From Nocardiopsis suaedae (GTDB lineage Bacteria; Actinomycetota; Actinomycetes; Streptosporangiales; Streptosporangiaceae): a DNA stretch of 64,000 nt. How positions within the stretch are numbered: the first letter of the stretch is position 1; each line of letters opens with the position of its first letter. A program made the position numbers and the translations under genes. The notes under the pieces are model-generated. The model worked only from the letters and a program-made list of their open reading frames with translations. It had not been told where the DNA came from and ran no database searches. Positions 41,700-49,625 of this stretch are shown piece by piece. The stretch is taken from assembly GCF_027706745.1 (NCBI RefSeq), contig NZ_JAQFWP010000039.1, positions 1-64,000 of the forward strand, read 5' to 3'.

Positions 41700-41847
41700 T
41701 CGAACTCGATCCCGCAGGGAGTCTAGCCGCCGCTTTTCGCTGCGTATAGCCCGGTGTGCCGCGCCGTACACAGCGTGCCCGGCTTTGTCGGTGCCGTCTG
41801 CGAACATGTCCCAGGACCGACGGAGCGTCCCCGGGAGGCGGGCGGGC

Positions 41848-42477
41848 ATGGACCGCTACGACGTCAAGCGCGACCTCAAGCACCTCTACGCGCCCAAGAA
41901 CACCGACTGGGCCCTCGTCGACGTGCCCCCGCAGCGGTTCATCGCCGTCGACGGGCGCGGCGACCCCAACACCAGCGCCGCCTACGCCGGTGCCGTCGAA
42001 GCGCTCTACTCCGTCGCCTACACCGCCAAGTTCGCCGCAAAGCGCACCCTCGGCCGGGACTTCGTCGTCGCCCCGCTCGAAGGGCTCTGGTGGGCCGACG
42101 ACCCCCGCGTGTTCATCACCCGCGACAAGGACGCCTGGCGGTGGCGCATGCTCATCTGCCTCCCCGCCTGGGTCCCCGACGGCCTCGTCGAGGACGCCAA
42201 GGCGGCCGCGCAGGACAAGAAGGGCCTTCCCGCGATCGCGGACGTCCTGCGGGTGGACCTGCACGAGGGCACCGGCGCCCAGCTCCTGCACATCGGCCCC
42301 TACGACGACGAGGGCCCCGCCCTCGCCCGCCTGCACGACGAGTACCTCGCCGCCAACGGCCTGCGCATGACCGGCCACCACCACGAGGTCTACCTCAGCG
42401 ACCCGCGCCGCACCGCCCCCGCCAGGCTCAAGACCGTCCTCCGGCAGCCCGTCGCGCCGGACGCTCAGGAGGCCTGA
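41848..42477 (+). CDS. GyrI-like small-molecule-binding domain protein
   Basis: 209 aa. The sequence KRDLKHLYAPKNTDWALVDV, PQRFIAVDGRGDPNTSAAYA and the ending MTGHHHEVYLSDPRRTAPAR characterise the stand-alone GyrI-like (SOUL/AraC-effector type) proteins that bind or hydrolyse small hydrophobic compounds. The length is that of the family. The ATG at 41848 is preferred (GGGAGG upstream) to in-frame starts further left. Its last 13 bp overlap the convergent membrane-protein gene. No partner gene suggests a specific ligand. Confidence 0.85.
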   Translation: MDRYDVKRDLKHLYAPKNTDWALVDVPPQRFIAVDGRGDPNTSAAYAGAVEALYSVAYTAKFAAKRTLGRDFVVAPLEGLWWADDPRVFITRDKDAWRWRMLICLPAWVPDGLVEDAKAAAQDKKGLPAIADVLRVDLHEGTGAQLLHIGPYDDEGPALARLHDEYLAANGLRMTGHHHEVYLSDPRRTAPARLKTVLRQPVAPDAQEA

Positions 42478-43637
42478 CCCCCGGAGCCCTCCTGCTCCGC
42501 CTCCTCTCCGTGCTCCTCATCGCTGCGCTCCTCCTCGAAGAGCTCCCGGCGCTCGCGCTCCCGCTTGCTGTACGCGGCGGCGCGCACCGCCGCCTCGCTC
42601 TCGAAGGTGGACCCCAGCGCCCCGGCCACCGTCCCCATGGAGCTGGCCATCCAGACGATGAGCAGGTACTCCTTCACCCCGGTCGGATGCCCCAGCACGG
42701 ACTCCATGAAGGAGGCGTCGATGACGACGAGCGCCTCGGCCAGCGTCACCGTGAACAGCAGGGCGTACATGCACAGCACGCCCACTCCCACCGTGCAGAT
42801 CGTGGACGCGTTGTACAGCATCACCTCCCGGCGCAGGCGCTCGCCGTCCGGCTCCTCCCACAGCCCGTTGTAGGCGATCAGCCAGGCGGCCAAGGCGACC
42901 ACCGCGAACACGTTGAGCAGGGCCGTCCGCGCCGGGTGCAGCGTGTCGGCCATCTGCCAGATCGAGTTGTAGAAGACGCCGAAGGAACTGGTGGCCACCG
43001 CCGCCGCGATGGCGCTGGACAGGCTGGGCAGCAGCCGCCACGGGCGGTTGGCGCGCACCATCCCCGTCAGCAGCCGCACCTTGCCGCGGGTGCCGACCAG
43101 CTCCAGCGACTCGTCCATGGACTCCGGGTCGGGCGAGGTGAAACGCCGCGCCGACGACGGGGGCGGCGCCGGCCGCCTCCGCCCTTCCGTGCGCCCCGGC
43201 GGGCCGCCGCACGTCCCGCCGTACAGCCTCCCCACCAGGTGAATGACGGTCTGGCGGACCCGCCGGAAGGACAGCGGCCACCCCGCTGCCGGGACCGACA
43301 CCAGGCCGGCCCGCGCGCCCGTGTCGATGCTGGCCAGCAGCGGCCGGGTGCCCACCCGCCGGGGCAGTTCGGTCAGCGCGACCAGCAGGTCCCAGCCCTC
43401 CCGGCGCCGCAGCCGGCGCGCGGTCGAGGCGAGGGGGATGTCGCCGTGCTCGTCCAGCGGCAGCGGGTCGGGGCGCGTGCACACCCGCCACTCCACCGCG
43501 CCGCCGACGGCGAGGGACAGCTCGCGGGGCAGCCGGTCCGCCAGCCGCTCCGCCATCTCGGCGGGCAGCCCGGGGTCGCAGACGAGGCCCACGACGACCG
43601 CGCCCCGCGCCTCCCGGTCCCCTTCCGCATCGCCCAT
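42465..43637 (-). CDS. Membrane protein of unknown function, 390 aa
   Basis: 390 aa. A soluble N-terminal domain (about 1-165: VVVGLVCDPGLPAEMAERLA, then LLVALTELPRRVGTRPLLAS) is followed by a MESLEL-like linker and four to five helices between about 205 and 345, then a highly charged tail (KRERERRELFEEERSDEEHG). Such proteins occur widely in actinomycetes without assigned role. No signal peptide. It overlaps the GyrI-like gene tail to tail by 13 bp. Upstream, 43638-43748 shows nothing beyond a likely promoter. Confidence 0.75.
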   Translation of the reverse strand: MGDAEGDREARGAVVVGLVCDPGLPAEMAERLADRLPRELSLAVGGAVEWRVCTRPDPLPLDEHGDIPLASTARRLRRREGWDLLVALTELPRRVGTRPLLASIDTGARAGLVSVPAAGWPLSFRRVRQTVIHLVGRLYGGTCGGPPGRTEGRRRPAPPPSSARRFTSPDPESMDESLELVGTRGKVRLLTGMVRANRPWRLLPSLSSAIAAAVATSSFGVFYNSIWQMADTLHPARTALLNVFAVVALAAWLIAYNGLWEEPDGERLRREVMLYNASTICTVGVGVLCMYALLFTVTLAEALVVIDASFMESVLGHPTGVKEYLLIVWMASSMGTVAGALGSTFESEAAVRAAAYSKRERERRELFEEERSDEEHGEEAEQEGSGGQAS

Positions 43638-43748
43638 CGGCCTGCCCCCCGGCGCCCCTCACCTGCACGGTCAGCACTTCCACCCCGCTGATCACCGCAC
43701 TACCCCAGGGGCGGGGCGCCGACGCACGGCGTCAGCCGGTCCGCCGCA

Positions 43749-44708
43749 CTAAGCCAGCGTCCGCACCGGCGCGCCGTCCAAGAAGGCCGCGATGTCCTCC
43801 ACCGCCTCGCCGTAGAACGTCCGGTAGTTCCGCTCGGTGACGTAGCCGAGGTGGGGCGTGGCCAGCACGTTGGGAAGCGTGCGCAGCGGGTCGCCGTCCG
43901 GGACGGGCTCGGTGTCGAACACGTCCAGCCCGGCCCCCGCGATCCGGCCCTCGCGCAGGGCGGCCAGCAGCGCCGCGCGGTCGACGATCCCGGCGCGGGA
44001 GGTGTTGACCAGGTAGGCGTGCGGCCGCATGGCGCGCAGCTCCGCGTCCCCGAGCAGGCCCCGGGTGCGCTCGGAGAGCTGCAGGTGGACCGACACGATG
44101 TCGCTGCCGCCCAGCAGTTCCTCCTTGCTCCGGGCGAGGTGGGCCCCGGCGTCGGCCGCGCGCTCCTCGGTCAGGTTCTCGCTCCAGGCCAGCACCTCCA
44201 TCCCGAAGGCGGTGGCGACGCGGGCGACCCGGCCGCCGATCCTGCCGAGCCCGAGCACGCCCAGCGTCCGCCCGTCCAGGTCGGTGCCGACGGTGGACTG
44301 CCACGGCCCGCCCTCGCGGAACGCCCGCGCCTCGGTCGGCAGGTGCCGGGCCAGGCCGAGGATGAGCGCCCAGGTGAGCTCGGCGGTCGGGTGCACCGCG
44401 CTGGAGGTGCCGCAGACGGTGACCCCGGCGGCCGCGGCCGCCTCCAGGTCGATGGAGGCGTTGCGCCTGCCGGTGGTCACCAGCAGCCGCAGCCGGGGCA
44501 GGCGGCGCAGCAGGTCGGCGCCGAACGGGGTGCGCTCGCGCATCGCCACGATGATCGCGCAGTCCCCGATCTCGGCGGCCAGCTCGTCCGGGTCGGCGAT
44601 GCGCCGGGTCAGGACGCGCACGTCCACCCGGCCCTCCAGGGGGCTCCAGTCGGCCATCGACAGGGAGACGCCCTGGTAGTCGTCCAGTACGGCACAGCGG
44701 AGAGTCAT
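43749..44708 (-). CDS. D-2-hydroxyacid dehydrogenase (NAD-dependent)
   Basis: 319 aa, family length. It reduces 2-oxoacids or oxidises D-2-hydroxyacids with NAD(P). The nucleotide fold shows LGVLGLGRIGGRVARVATAF, substrate/catalytic segments LVNTSRAGIVDRAALLAAL (Arg), GLDVFDTEPVPDGDPL (Glu) and LATPHLGYVTERNY (His). The second aspartate after the glycine motif is not clear, so NADP cannot be excluded. It resembles 3-phosphoglycerate dehydrogenase-like enzymes without the regulatory domain. Starts 9 bases after the DUF2306 stop, likely in one transcript. Confidence 0.9.
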   Translation of the reverse strand: MTLRCAVLDDYQGVSLSMADWSPLEGRVDVRVLTRRIADPDELAAEIGDCAIIVAMRERTPFGADLLRRLPRLRLLVTTGRRNASIDLEAAAAAGVTVCGTSSAVHPTAELTWALILGLARHLPTEARAFREGGPWQSTVGTDLDGRTLGVLGLGRIGGRVARVATAFGMEVLAWSENLTEERAADAGAHLARSKEELLGGSDIVSVHLQLSERTRGLLGDAELRAMRPHAYLVNTSRAGIVDRAALLAALREGRIAGAGLDVFDTEPVPDGDPLRTLPNVLATPHLGYVTERNYRTFYGEAVEDIAAFLDGAPVRTLA

Positions 44709-44717
44709 CGGTCGACT

Positions 44718-45392
44718 TTAGCGGAGTGCCTGTCCAGGAGAGCGCCCGCGCATCCTCCGGATCGCCCACTCGGCGACCACGGCGTTGACCGCCCAGCCGG
44801 CGCCCATGGCCACCGCCCTGGTCGGCTGGTCGAACTCGGCCCCGGCCAGCATCCACGGCAGGTGCGTGAACACCTGCGTCCCCGCGCCCTGGCCGATGGC
44901 GTACGCGCGGATCATCCACGCGGAGTGCCGGGCGGTGTCCCGGCGCCGCACCGCCAGCACCCCGAGGACGATGAACGCCGCCATCGCCGCCCCGACCACC
45001 AGCCGGATCACGACGAGCGGGCCCGTGTCGATCGCGGGGACGTCGTACAGGAGCGTCATCCACACCCCCGTCAGCGCCGCCGTGAGCCCGAGCGGGGCCA
45101 GGAGCCGCCCGGACACGCGGTGCCAGCGCCTGCGGCGCAGGCGCGGGACGAACTGGAAGGCGCCGAGCACGCAGTAGGGGCTCGCGGCCGCGATGTGCAG
45201 CACCAGCGGGACCGGCGCGGCGAAGAACCGGGCGTTCTCCGGCGTCACCGGTGCGTCGGCGGCCAGTTCGCCGACACGGAACGCCCCGGCGATCACGGGG
45301 ACGACGCTCAACAGGATCAGCAGGGCGGGCACGATCCACTCGCGTGCGGGGGAGGGGGCGGTGGGCGCCGGGTTCTTCTGAAGGGTCGGCAT
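44718..45392 (-). CDS. DUF2306 membrane protein
   Basis: 224 aa with about six helices. APVPLVLHIAAASPYCVLGA, FVPRLRRRRWHRVSGRLLAP and RDTARHSAWMIRAYAIGQGA are typical of DUF2306, a family with conserved histidines (HI, WHR, RH) that may bind heme or metal. ATG 45392 gives the normal family length; ATG 45428 is an alternative, and neither has a strong ribosome site. It lies between the response regulator and the dehydrogenase gene. Confidence 0.85.
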   Translation of the reverse strand: MPTLQKNPAPTAPSPAREWIVPALLILLSVVPVIAGAFRVGELAADAPVTPENARFFAAPVPLVLHIAAASPYCVLGAFQFVPRLRRRRWHRVSGRLLAPLGLTAALTGVWMTLLYDVPAIDTGPLVVIRLVVGAAMAAFIVLGVLAVRRRDTARHSAWMIRAYAIGQGAGTQVFTHLPWMLAGAEFDQPTRAVAMGAGWAVNAVVAEWAIRRMRGRSPGQALR

Positions 45393-45505
45393 ACAGGGAT
45401 CGTGGCCGCCCGGCCGGTACCCGGTCATCGGAGTTCAGGCCGGACCCGGACCGGCCGAAAGTACGAGGGAGGCCCCGTCCCTTCGGCGCCGTCCACCTCG
45501 CCCGT

Positions 45506-46174
45506 CTACCTCCCGCGCCCCGGGCGGACGCGCCCGGTCTCGTAGGCCCACATCGCGATCTCGACGCGGTTCCGTGCCCCCAGCTTGGCCATCAGGCTCG
45601 CGATGTGCGTCTTGACGGTGCTGAGCGAGATGTGGCACTCGGCGGCGATCTCCCCGTTGGTGCGCCCGCGCGCCACCGCGTCGAGGATCTCCTCCTCCCG
45701 GCCGGTGAGCGGTCCGGCGGGCTGCCGCGGCGGCCCCGCGGGGCCCACGTCGGCGAACGCCTCCAGCAGGCGGGCGGTGACGGCCGGGGCGATGAGCGCC
45801 TCGCCCGAGGCGGCGGCGCGCACCGCCTGCACGAGCATTCCGGTGCCCGCGTCCTTCAGCAGGAAGCCGCGGGCGCCCGCCCGCAGCGCGGCGTAGACGA
45901 GCTCATCGTGGTCGAACACGGTGATGACGACGACGGCGAGCGGGTCCGGCACCCCGGGCCCGGCCAGGGCGCGCGTGGCCTCGACCCCGTCCGTGCCGGG
46001 CATCCGGATGTCGAACAGGCACACGTCCGGCCGCAGGCGCCGGGCCAGGGCGACCGCCTCCCGCCCGTCGGCGGCCTGCCCGGCGACCTCGATGCCGGGC
46101 TGGGCGTCCAGGATCATGCACAGCCCGGTGCGGACGATCTCCTGGTCGTCGGCGACCACCACCCGGATGCTCAT
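45506..46174 (-). CDS. NarL/FixJ-family response regulator
   Basis: 222 aa. The receiver domain (1-120) opens RVVVADDQEIVRTGL with phosphoacceptor Asp55 in VCLFDIRMPGTDG and the conserved Lys in GARGFLLKD. The LuxR-type helix-turn-helix (about 150-215) reads PLTGREEEILDAVARGRTNG, then CHISLSTVKTHIASLMAKLG. The ATG overlaps the stop of the histidine-kinase gene (ATGA), so they form one two-component system. Target genes probably include the neighbouring DUF4386/oxidoreductase or DUF2306 genes, by context only. Confidence 0.93.
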   Translation of the reverse strand: MSIRVVVADDQEIVRTGLCMILDAQPGIEVAGQAADGREAVALARRLRPDVCLFDIRMPGTDGVEATRALAGPGVPDPLAVVVITVFDHDELVYAALRAGARGFLLKDAGTGMLVQAVRAAASGEALIAPAVTARLLEAFADVGPAGPPRQPAGPLTGREEEILDAVARGRTNGEIAAECHISLSTVKTHIASLMAKLGARNRVEIAMWAYETGRVRPGRGR

Positions 46175-47328
46175 GCGGCGCCTCCGGACCGGGGCAGCAC
46201 GGCGGTCACGGTCCACCCGCGCCCGGGGTCCGGGGCGGCCTCGCAGGTGCCTCCGAGCAGTTCCGCGCGCTCCTTCATCCCGGTGATCCCGTGCCCGGGC
46301 GCCTCAATGGCACGGTGCAGGGCGCCGTGCTCGCCGTCGTCGCTCACCCGCAGGCGCACGCCGCCGCCTTCGCCGCCGGCGGCGTCGACGCGGACCTCGA
46401 TGCGGGTGGCGTTCCGGGCATGGCGACGGGCGTTGGTGACCGCCTCCTGGGCGAGGCGGTGGACCGCCGCGGCGACCGCCGGGGCGACGTCGTCGAACGC
46501 CCCGGCCACCTCGACGGCGACCTCGGGGCCCGGCCCCGACCGGGTGGCCAGCCCCTCCAGGTCGCCGATGCGGGCGGCGGGCGCCGTGCGGCCCGGGTCG
46601 TCCCGGCGCAGGGCCCGGACCAGGGTGCGCATCTCGGCCAGGGTGCGCGCGGCCTCGGCCTCGATCACCGCGAGCGCCTCGACGGCGGCCTCCGGCCGGT
46701 CCGGTGCCACCGCCTGCCCCGCCTGGGCCCGGATCGCCATCGCCGAGACGTGGTGGGCGACGGTGTCGTGCAGGTCGCGGGCGATCCGCTCGCGCTCGCG
46801 GAGCCGGGCGCCCTCCAGCTCGCGCCGCCGGGCCCGGCTCCGGTACCGCAGGGCCGCCCCCAGCGCTCCGGCGGCGAAGACGACCGCCGCGCCTCCGGCG
46901 GCGTCGGCGATGCCGGACGCCCCCGCGCCGAGGAGGGCGTCGACCGGGCCGGTGACGGCGACGACGGCGGCGCCGACCGCGATCTGCCGCCCGGAGCCCC
47001 AGCGCACCAGGGCGAAGGGCAGCAGCAGGAGGTACACCGAGGTGATCATCTCCCCGGCCCGGCCGAGGCTGGCCAGGGAGAGCAGCGCCCCGCCGACGAA
47101 GGCGGCGGACACCGCGGCCAGAGGGCGGCTGCGCCGCCACAGCAGCACGGGCGCGAGCCCGGCGACCAGCGCCGTGGCGGCCTCCCGCCACGGCAGGTCG
47201 GGCCGCAGGGCGCCCTCGGCGAGCGCGGCCGCCGCGCACACGCCGACGAGCGCCCAGTCCCGCCACCCGCGCCTGGGCACGTGCGGGGGAGGGGGTTCGT
47301 CCCAGAGGGAGCGGAGAGTGCCGCGCAC
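46171..47328 (-). CDS. HisKA_3-type sensor histidine kinase
   Basis: 385 aa. Four to five membrane helices within residues 25-155 with little extracellular sequence suggest sensing in or at the membrane. The dimerisation box is ERERIARDLHDTVAHHVSAM with phospho-acceptor His near residue 184. The HATPase_c domain shows AVHRLAQEAVTNARRHA (N box) and GHGITGMKERAELLGG (G box). The GTG start has no clear ribosome site, but it lies only 9 bases after the DUF4386 stop, allowing coupling. Confidence 0.92.
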   Translation of the reverse strand: MRGTLRSLWDEPPPPHVPRRGWRDWALVGVCAAAALAEGALRPDLPWREAATALVAGLAPVLLWRRSRPLAAVSAAFVGGALLSLASLGRAGEMITSVYLLLLPFALVRWGSGRQIAVGAAVVAVTGPVDALLGAGASGIADAAGGAAVVFAAGALGAALRYRSRARRRELEGARLRERERIARDLHDTVAHHVSAMAIRAQAGQAVAPDRPEAAVEALAVIEAEAARTLAEMRTLVRALRRDDPGRTAPAARIGDLEGLATRSGPGPEVAVEVAGAFDDVAPAVAAAVHRLAQEAVTNARRHARNATRIEVRVDAAGGEGGGVRLRVSDDGEHGALHRAIEAPGHGITGMKERAELLGGTCEAAPDPGRGWTVTAVLPRSGGAA

Positions 47329-47337
47329 GGCACCAGG

Positions 47338-48057
47338 CTAGCCGGAGGGCGCCCTCCCGGCCGCAGCCGTGTCCGGCGCGGGTTCCCGGGCGGCTTTGAC
47401 CAGCAGCCACACGATGAACGAGATCTCCGCGACCGCCGCAGGTGTCATGGCGAAGGGCGAGATCGCCGCCCCGGCGCCCGGGGCGAGCAGCCGGGAGAAC
47501 ACGTCCGTGAGGTGGCCGGCCGACCCGGTCACCAGAAGCGCCCCCAGCGCCTTCGGGAAGTAGCCCGACCTGGCGACCAGGTAGGCCAGCGGCAGCAGCC
47601 ACAGCCCGAAGAACGTCTGGGAGATCAGGTACCCGTCCTGGTACATGTCGGTGAGGAGCGCGGCCAGGCGGTCGGGTCCCGTCGGCCCGAAGGCCCCGGA
47701 GTGGTCCTGGCCGGTGGCGACCGTCAGCGCCGCGCTCTGGTGGACGAGGTTCAGGGTCTGCATCGCGGCGCTGACCGCCACCACGACCACCATGGCCAGG
47801 GCGGCCGTCCGGTCGACGTGCCGCAGCAGCAGGTACAGGGCCAGGCTCGTGGCGAGGAAGCACACGGCGCCCGCCAGTTCGCTGACGAAGCCGACGCGGA
47901 ACAGCAGGGCCGAGTCGCGCAGGCCGTCGGCCGTGGCCGCGGCGTCCCCGGGTTCGACGACGTTCGCGTTCACCGCGCCCGCGAAGATCGTGAACACGGC
48001 GACCAGCAGGTACAGGGCTCCGGCGATCCTCGCGAGCCCCTTCGGCCCGGGCCTCAT
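47338..48057 (-). CDS. DUF4386 family membrane protein
   Basis: 239 aa with six helices. RIAGALYLLVAVFTIFAGAV, the GYLISQTFFGLWLLPLAYLV segment and RSGYFPKALGALLVTGSAGH are the DUF4386 signature. The role of the family is unknown; members often sit beside TetR genes and NAD(P)-binding oxidoreductases, as here. The ATG overlaps the stop of the oxidoreductase gene (ATGA). Confidence 0.87.
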   Translation of the reverse strand: MRPGPKGLARIAGALYLLVAVFTIFAGAVNANVVEPGDAAATADGLRDSALLFRVGFVSELAGAVCFLATSLALYLLLRHVDRTAALAMVVVVAVSAAMQTLNLVHQSAALTVATGQDHSGAFGPTGPDRLAALLTDMYQDGYLISQTFFGLWLLPLAYLVARSGYFPKALGALLVTGSAGHLTDVFSRLLAPGAGAAISPFAMTPAAVAEISFIVWLLVKAAREPAPDTAAAGRAPSG

Positions 48058-48749
48058 GCGGAGAGGGCGGACGGGGTGAGCCGCCCGACGATCGCAGGGG
48101 CCTCGTGCACCAGGGACGCGTCGTCCACCGCCTCCACCATGAACCGCGCGTAGTCCACCCGCCGGGTGCGGTTGCTGGCGAGGGCGGGGTCGCCGACGTG
48201 CCTCCTCCACACCGGGAGCCCCTGGCTCTCCCCCTCCTCCAGGTCGCTGCCGCGGACGACGGTCCACCGGGTGTCGCTGTCGAACACCGCCCGGCAGGCC
48301 GCCACCTGGTCATCGACGTCGACCACCCGGGCGAGCTTGGCCAGGCGGCCGACGACCGCCTCGTACACCTTGGTCCCGCGCGGGTACACGTCCTCGCCGT
48401 CGCGGCTGATGTGCCACCCGCACGAGAAGACCAGACGTGCCCCCGCGGGGGCGTGGTCGAGCACGGCGCGGGCGGTGCCCGAGGCGTAGTGCTTCACGCC
48501 CCACGGCACGAGGACGGTGAGCACGGCGTCGCACCCCTCCACCGCGCGGGCGATCGCGGCGCGGTCGTCGGTGGCCGCCGGGACCACGGTGATCGCGTCG
48601 CCGAAGTCCGCCAGCTTGGGCACGCTCTGCTCCCGGCACACGCCGGTGACCCGCCATCCGCGGTCGAGAGCGTGCCGGACCATGTACCGCCCGAGCTTCC
48701 CGGACGCGCCCACGACGCACATCCGCCTCCCGGCCCCTGTCGCTTCCAT
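48054..48749 (-). CDS. NAD(P)-binding (atypical SDR) oxidoreductase
   Basis: 231 aa. The dinucleotide loop is MCVVGASGKLGRYMVRHALD (GxSGxxG), then GVCREQSVPKL; the NmrA/atypical-SDR type continues with DAVLTVLVPWGVKHYASG and VFSCGWHISRD. It is likely a reductase or NADPH sensor. It is first in a leftward transcript with DUF4386 and the two-component genes, and divergent from the TetR gene at 48906. Three tandem operators between them predict TetR repression of this operon. ATG with AAGGGG upstream. Confidence 0.85.
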   Translation of the reverse strand: MEATGAGRRMCVVGASGKLGRYMVRHALDRGWRVTGVCREQSVPKLADFGDAITVVPAATDDRAAIARAVEGCDAVLTVLVPWGVKHYASGTARAVLDHAPAGARLVFSCGWHISRDGEDVYPRGTKVYEAVVGRLAKLARVVDVDDQVAACRAVFDSDTRWTVVRGSDLEEGESQGLPVWRRHVGDPALASNRTRRVDYARFMVEAVDDASLVHEAPAIVGRLTPSALSA

Positions 48750-48792
48750 CGCCTGCCCCTTCCCCTTGCGCCTCGCACTGGGCTTCGCACTG

Positions 48793-48852
48793 TGCCTTGC
48801 ACCGTAAGGCAGTGCCTTGCACTGTAAGGTAATGCCTTGCGGTGTAAGGTTG
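48793..48852. promoter_or_regulatory. Three tandem 20-bp TetR-type operators
   Basis: Units begin at 48793, 48813 and 48833, each tgccttgcNNNgtaaggNNN with a dyad CCTT(G/A)C-N3-G(T/C)AAGG. A degenerate fourth (tcgcactgggcttcgcactg) precedes them. They fill the gap between the oxidoreductase start (48749) and the TetR start (48906). The strict 20-bp phasing, about two helical turns, suggests cooperative binding on one DNA face. Confidence 0.75.
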
Positions 48853-48905
48853 TCAAGGGGGTCGGGACACCCGGCCCCCGCACGCCCCCGAGTGGAGGGA
48901 GCCCC

Positions 48906-49580
48906 GTGACCACGGAGCCGGTGGACGGCCCGCGCCGCCCCAACTTGAGCAGGGAGAAGGTGCTGCGCGCGGCGGTCGCCATGGCCGACGAGGGCGGCAC
49001 GGGGGCGCCGAGCGTGCGCGCCCTGGCCAAGCGGCTCGGCGTGGAGGCGATGTCGCTCTACCACCACTTCCGCAACAAGGACCTGATCCTCGACGGCATG
49101 GTCGACCTGGTCTTCGCCGAGGTCGAGGACCCGGGGGAGGGCGCCGCGTGGCGCCCGGCGATGCGGGGCCGGGCCGCGTCCATGCGCGCGGCGCTGGTCC
49201 GCCACCCCTGGGCCCTCGGCCTGATGGACTCGCGGACCAGCCCCGGACCGGCGACCCTGCGCCGCCACGACGCGGCGATCGGCTGCCTGCGGTCGGGCGG
49301 GTTCTCCGTCGCGGGCGCGGCGCACGCGCTGTCGGTGCTCGACGGCTACACCTACGGCTCCACGCTCCAGCAGCTCAGCCTGCCCTTCGCCGGGCCCGAC
49401 GGCGCCGGGGAGGTGGCGGGCGCGATGCTGGAGGAGATGCCCGCCGACGCCTACCCGCACCTCGCCGAGATGATCGGGGAGCTCGCGCTGAAGCCCGGCT
49501 ATACCTACGCCGACGAGTTCGAGACGGGGCTCGACCTGATCCTCGACGGCCTGGAGCGGCGGCGCGGGACCTGGGCATGA
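48906..49580 (+). CDS. TetR-family repressor (TetR_C, tetracycline-repressor type)
   Basis: 224 aa. The N-terminal helix-turn-helix is VLRAAVAMADEGGTGAPSVR, then LAKRLGVEAMSLYHHFRNKD; the C-terminal domain (ALVRHPWALGLMDSRTSPGP, then YTYGSTLQQLSLPF) is of the TetR_C type, as in TetR-class sensors of xenobiotics. The GTG start has GGAGGGAG ahead. It is divergent from the oxidoreductase-DUF4386 operon and faces three tandem operators, so it probably represses both itself and that operon. Confidence 0.9.
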   Translation: MTTEPVDGPRRPNLSREKVLRAAVAMADEGGTGAPSVRALAKRLGVEAMSLYHHFRNKDLILDGMVDLVFAEVEDPGEGAAWRPAMRGRAASMRAALVRHPWALGLMDSRTSPGPATLRRHDAAIGCLRSGGFSVAGAAHALSVLDGYTYGSTLQQLSLPFAGPDGAGEVAGAMLEEMPADAYPHLAEMIGELALKPGYTYADEFETGLDLILDGLERRRGTWA

Positions 49581-49583
49581 GAC

Positions 49584-49615
49584 GGCCCCCGCCGCCCCGG
49601 AGGACGGCGGGGGCC
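49584..49615. terminator. Bidirectional hairpin between convergent genes
   Basis: ggcccccgccg (49584-49594) and cggcgggggcc (49605-49615) pair perfectly over 11 bp with a 10-base loop, between the TetR stop and the multicopper oxidase stop. Confidence 0.8.
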
Positions 49616-49625
49616 GCGGCCTCCC

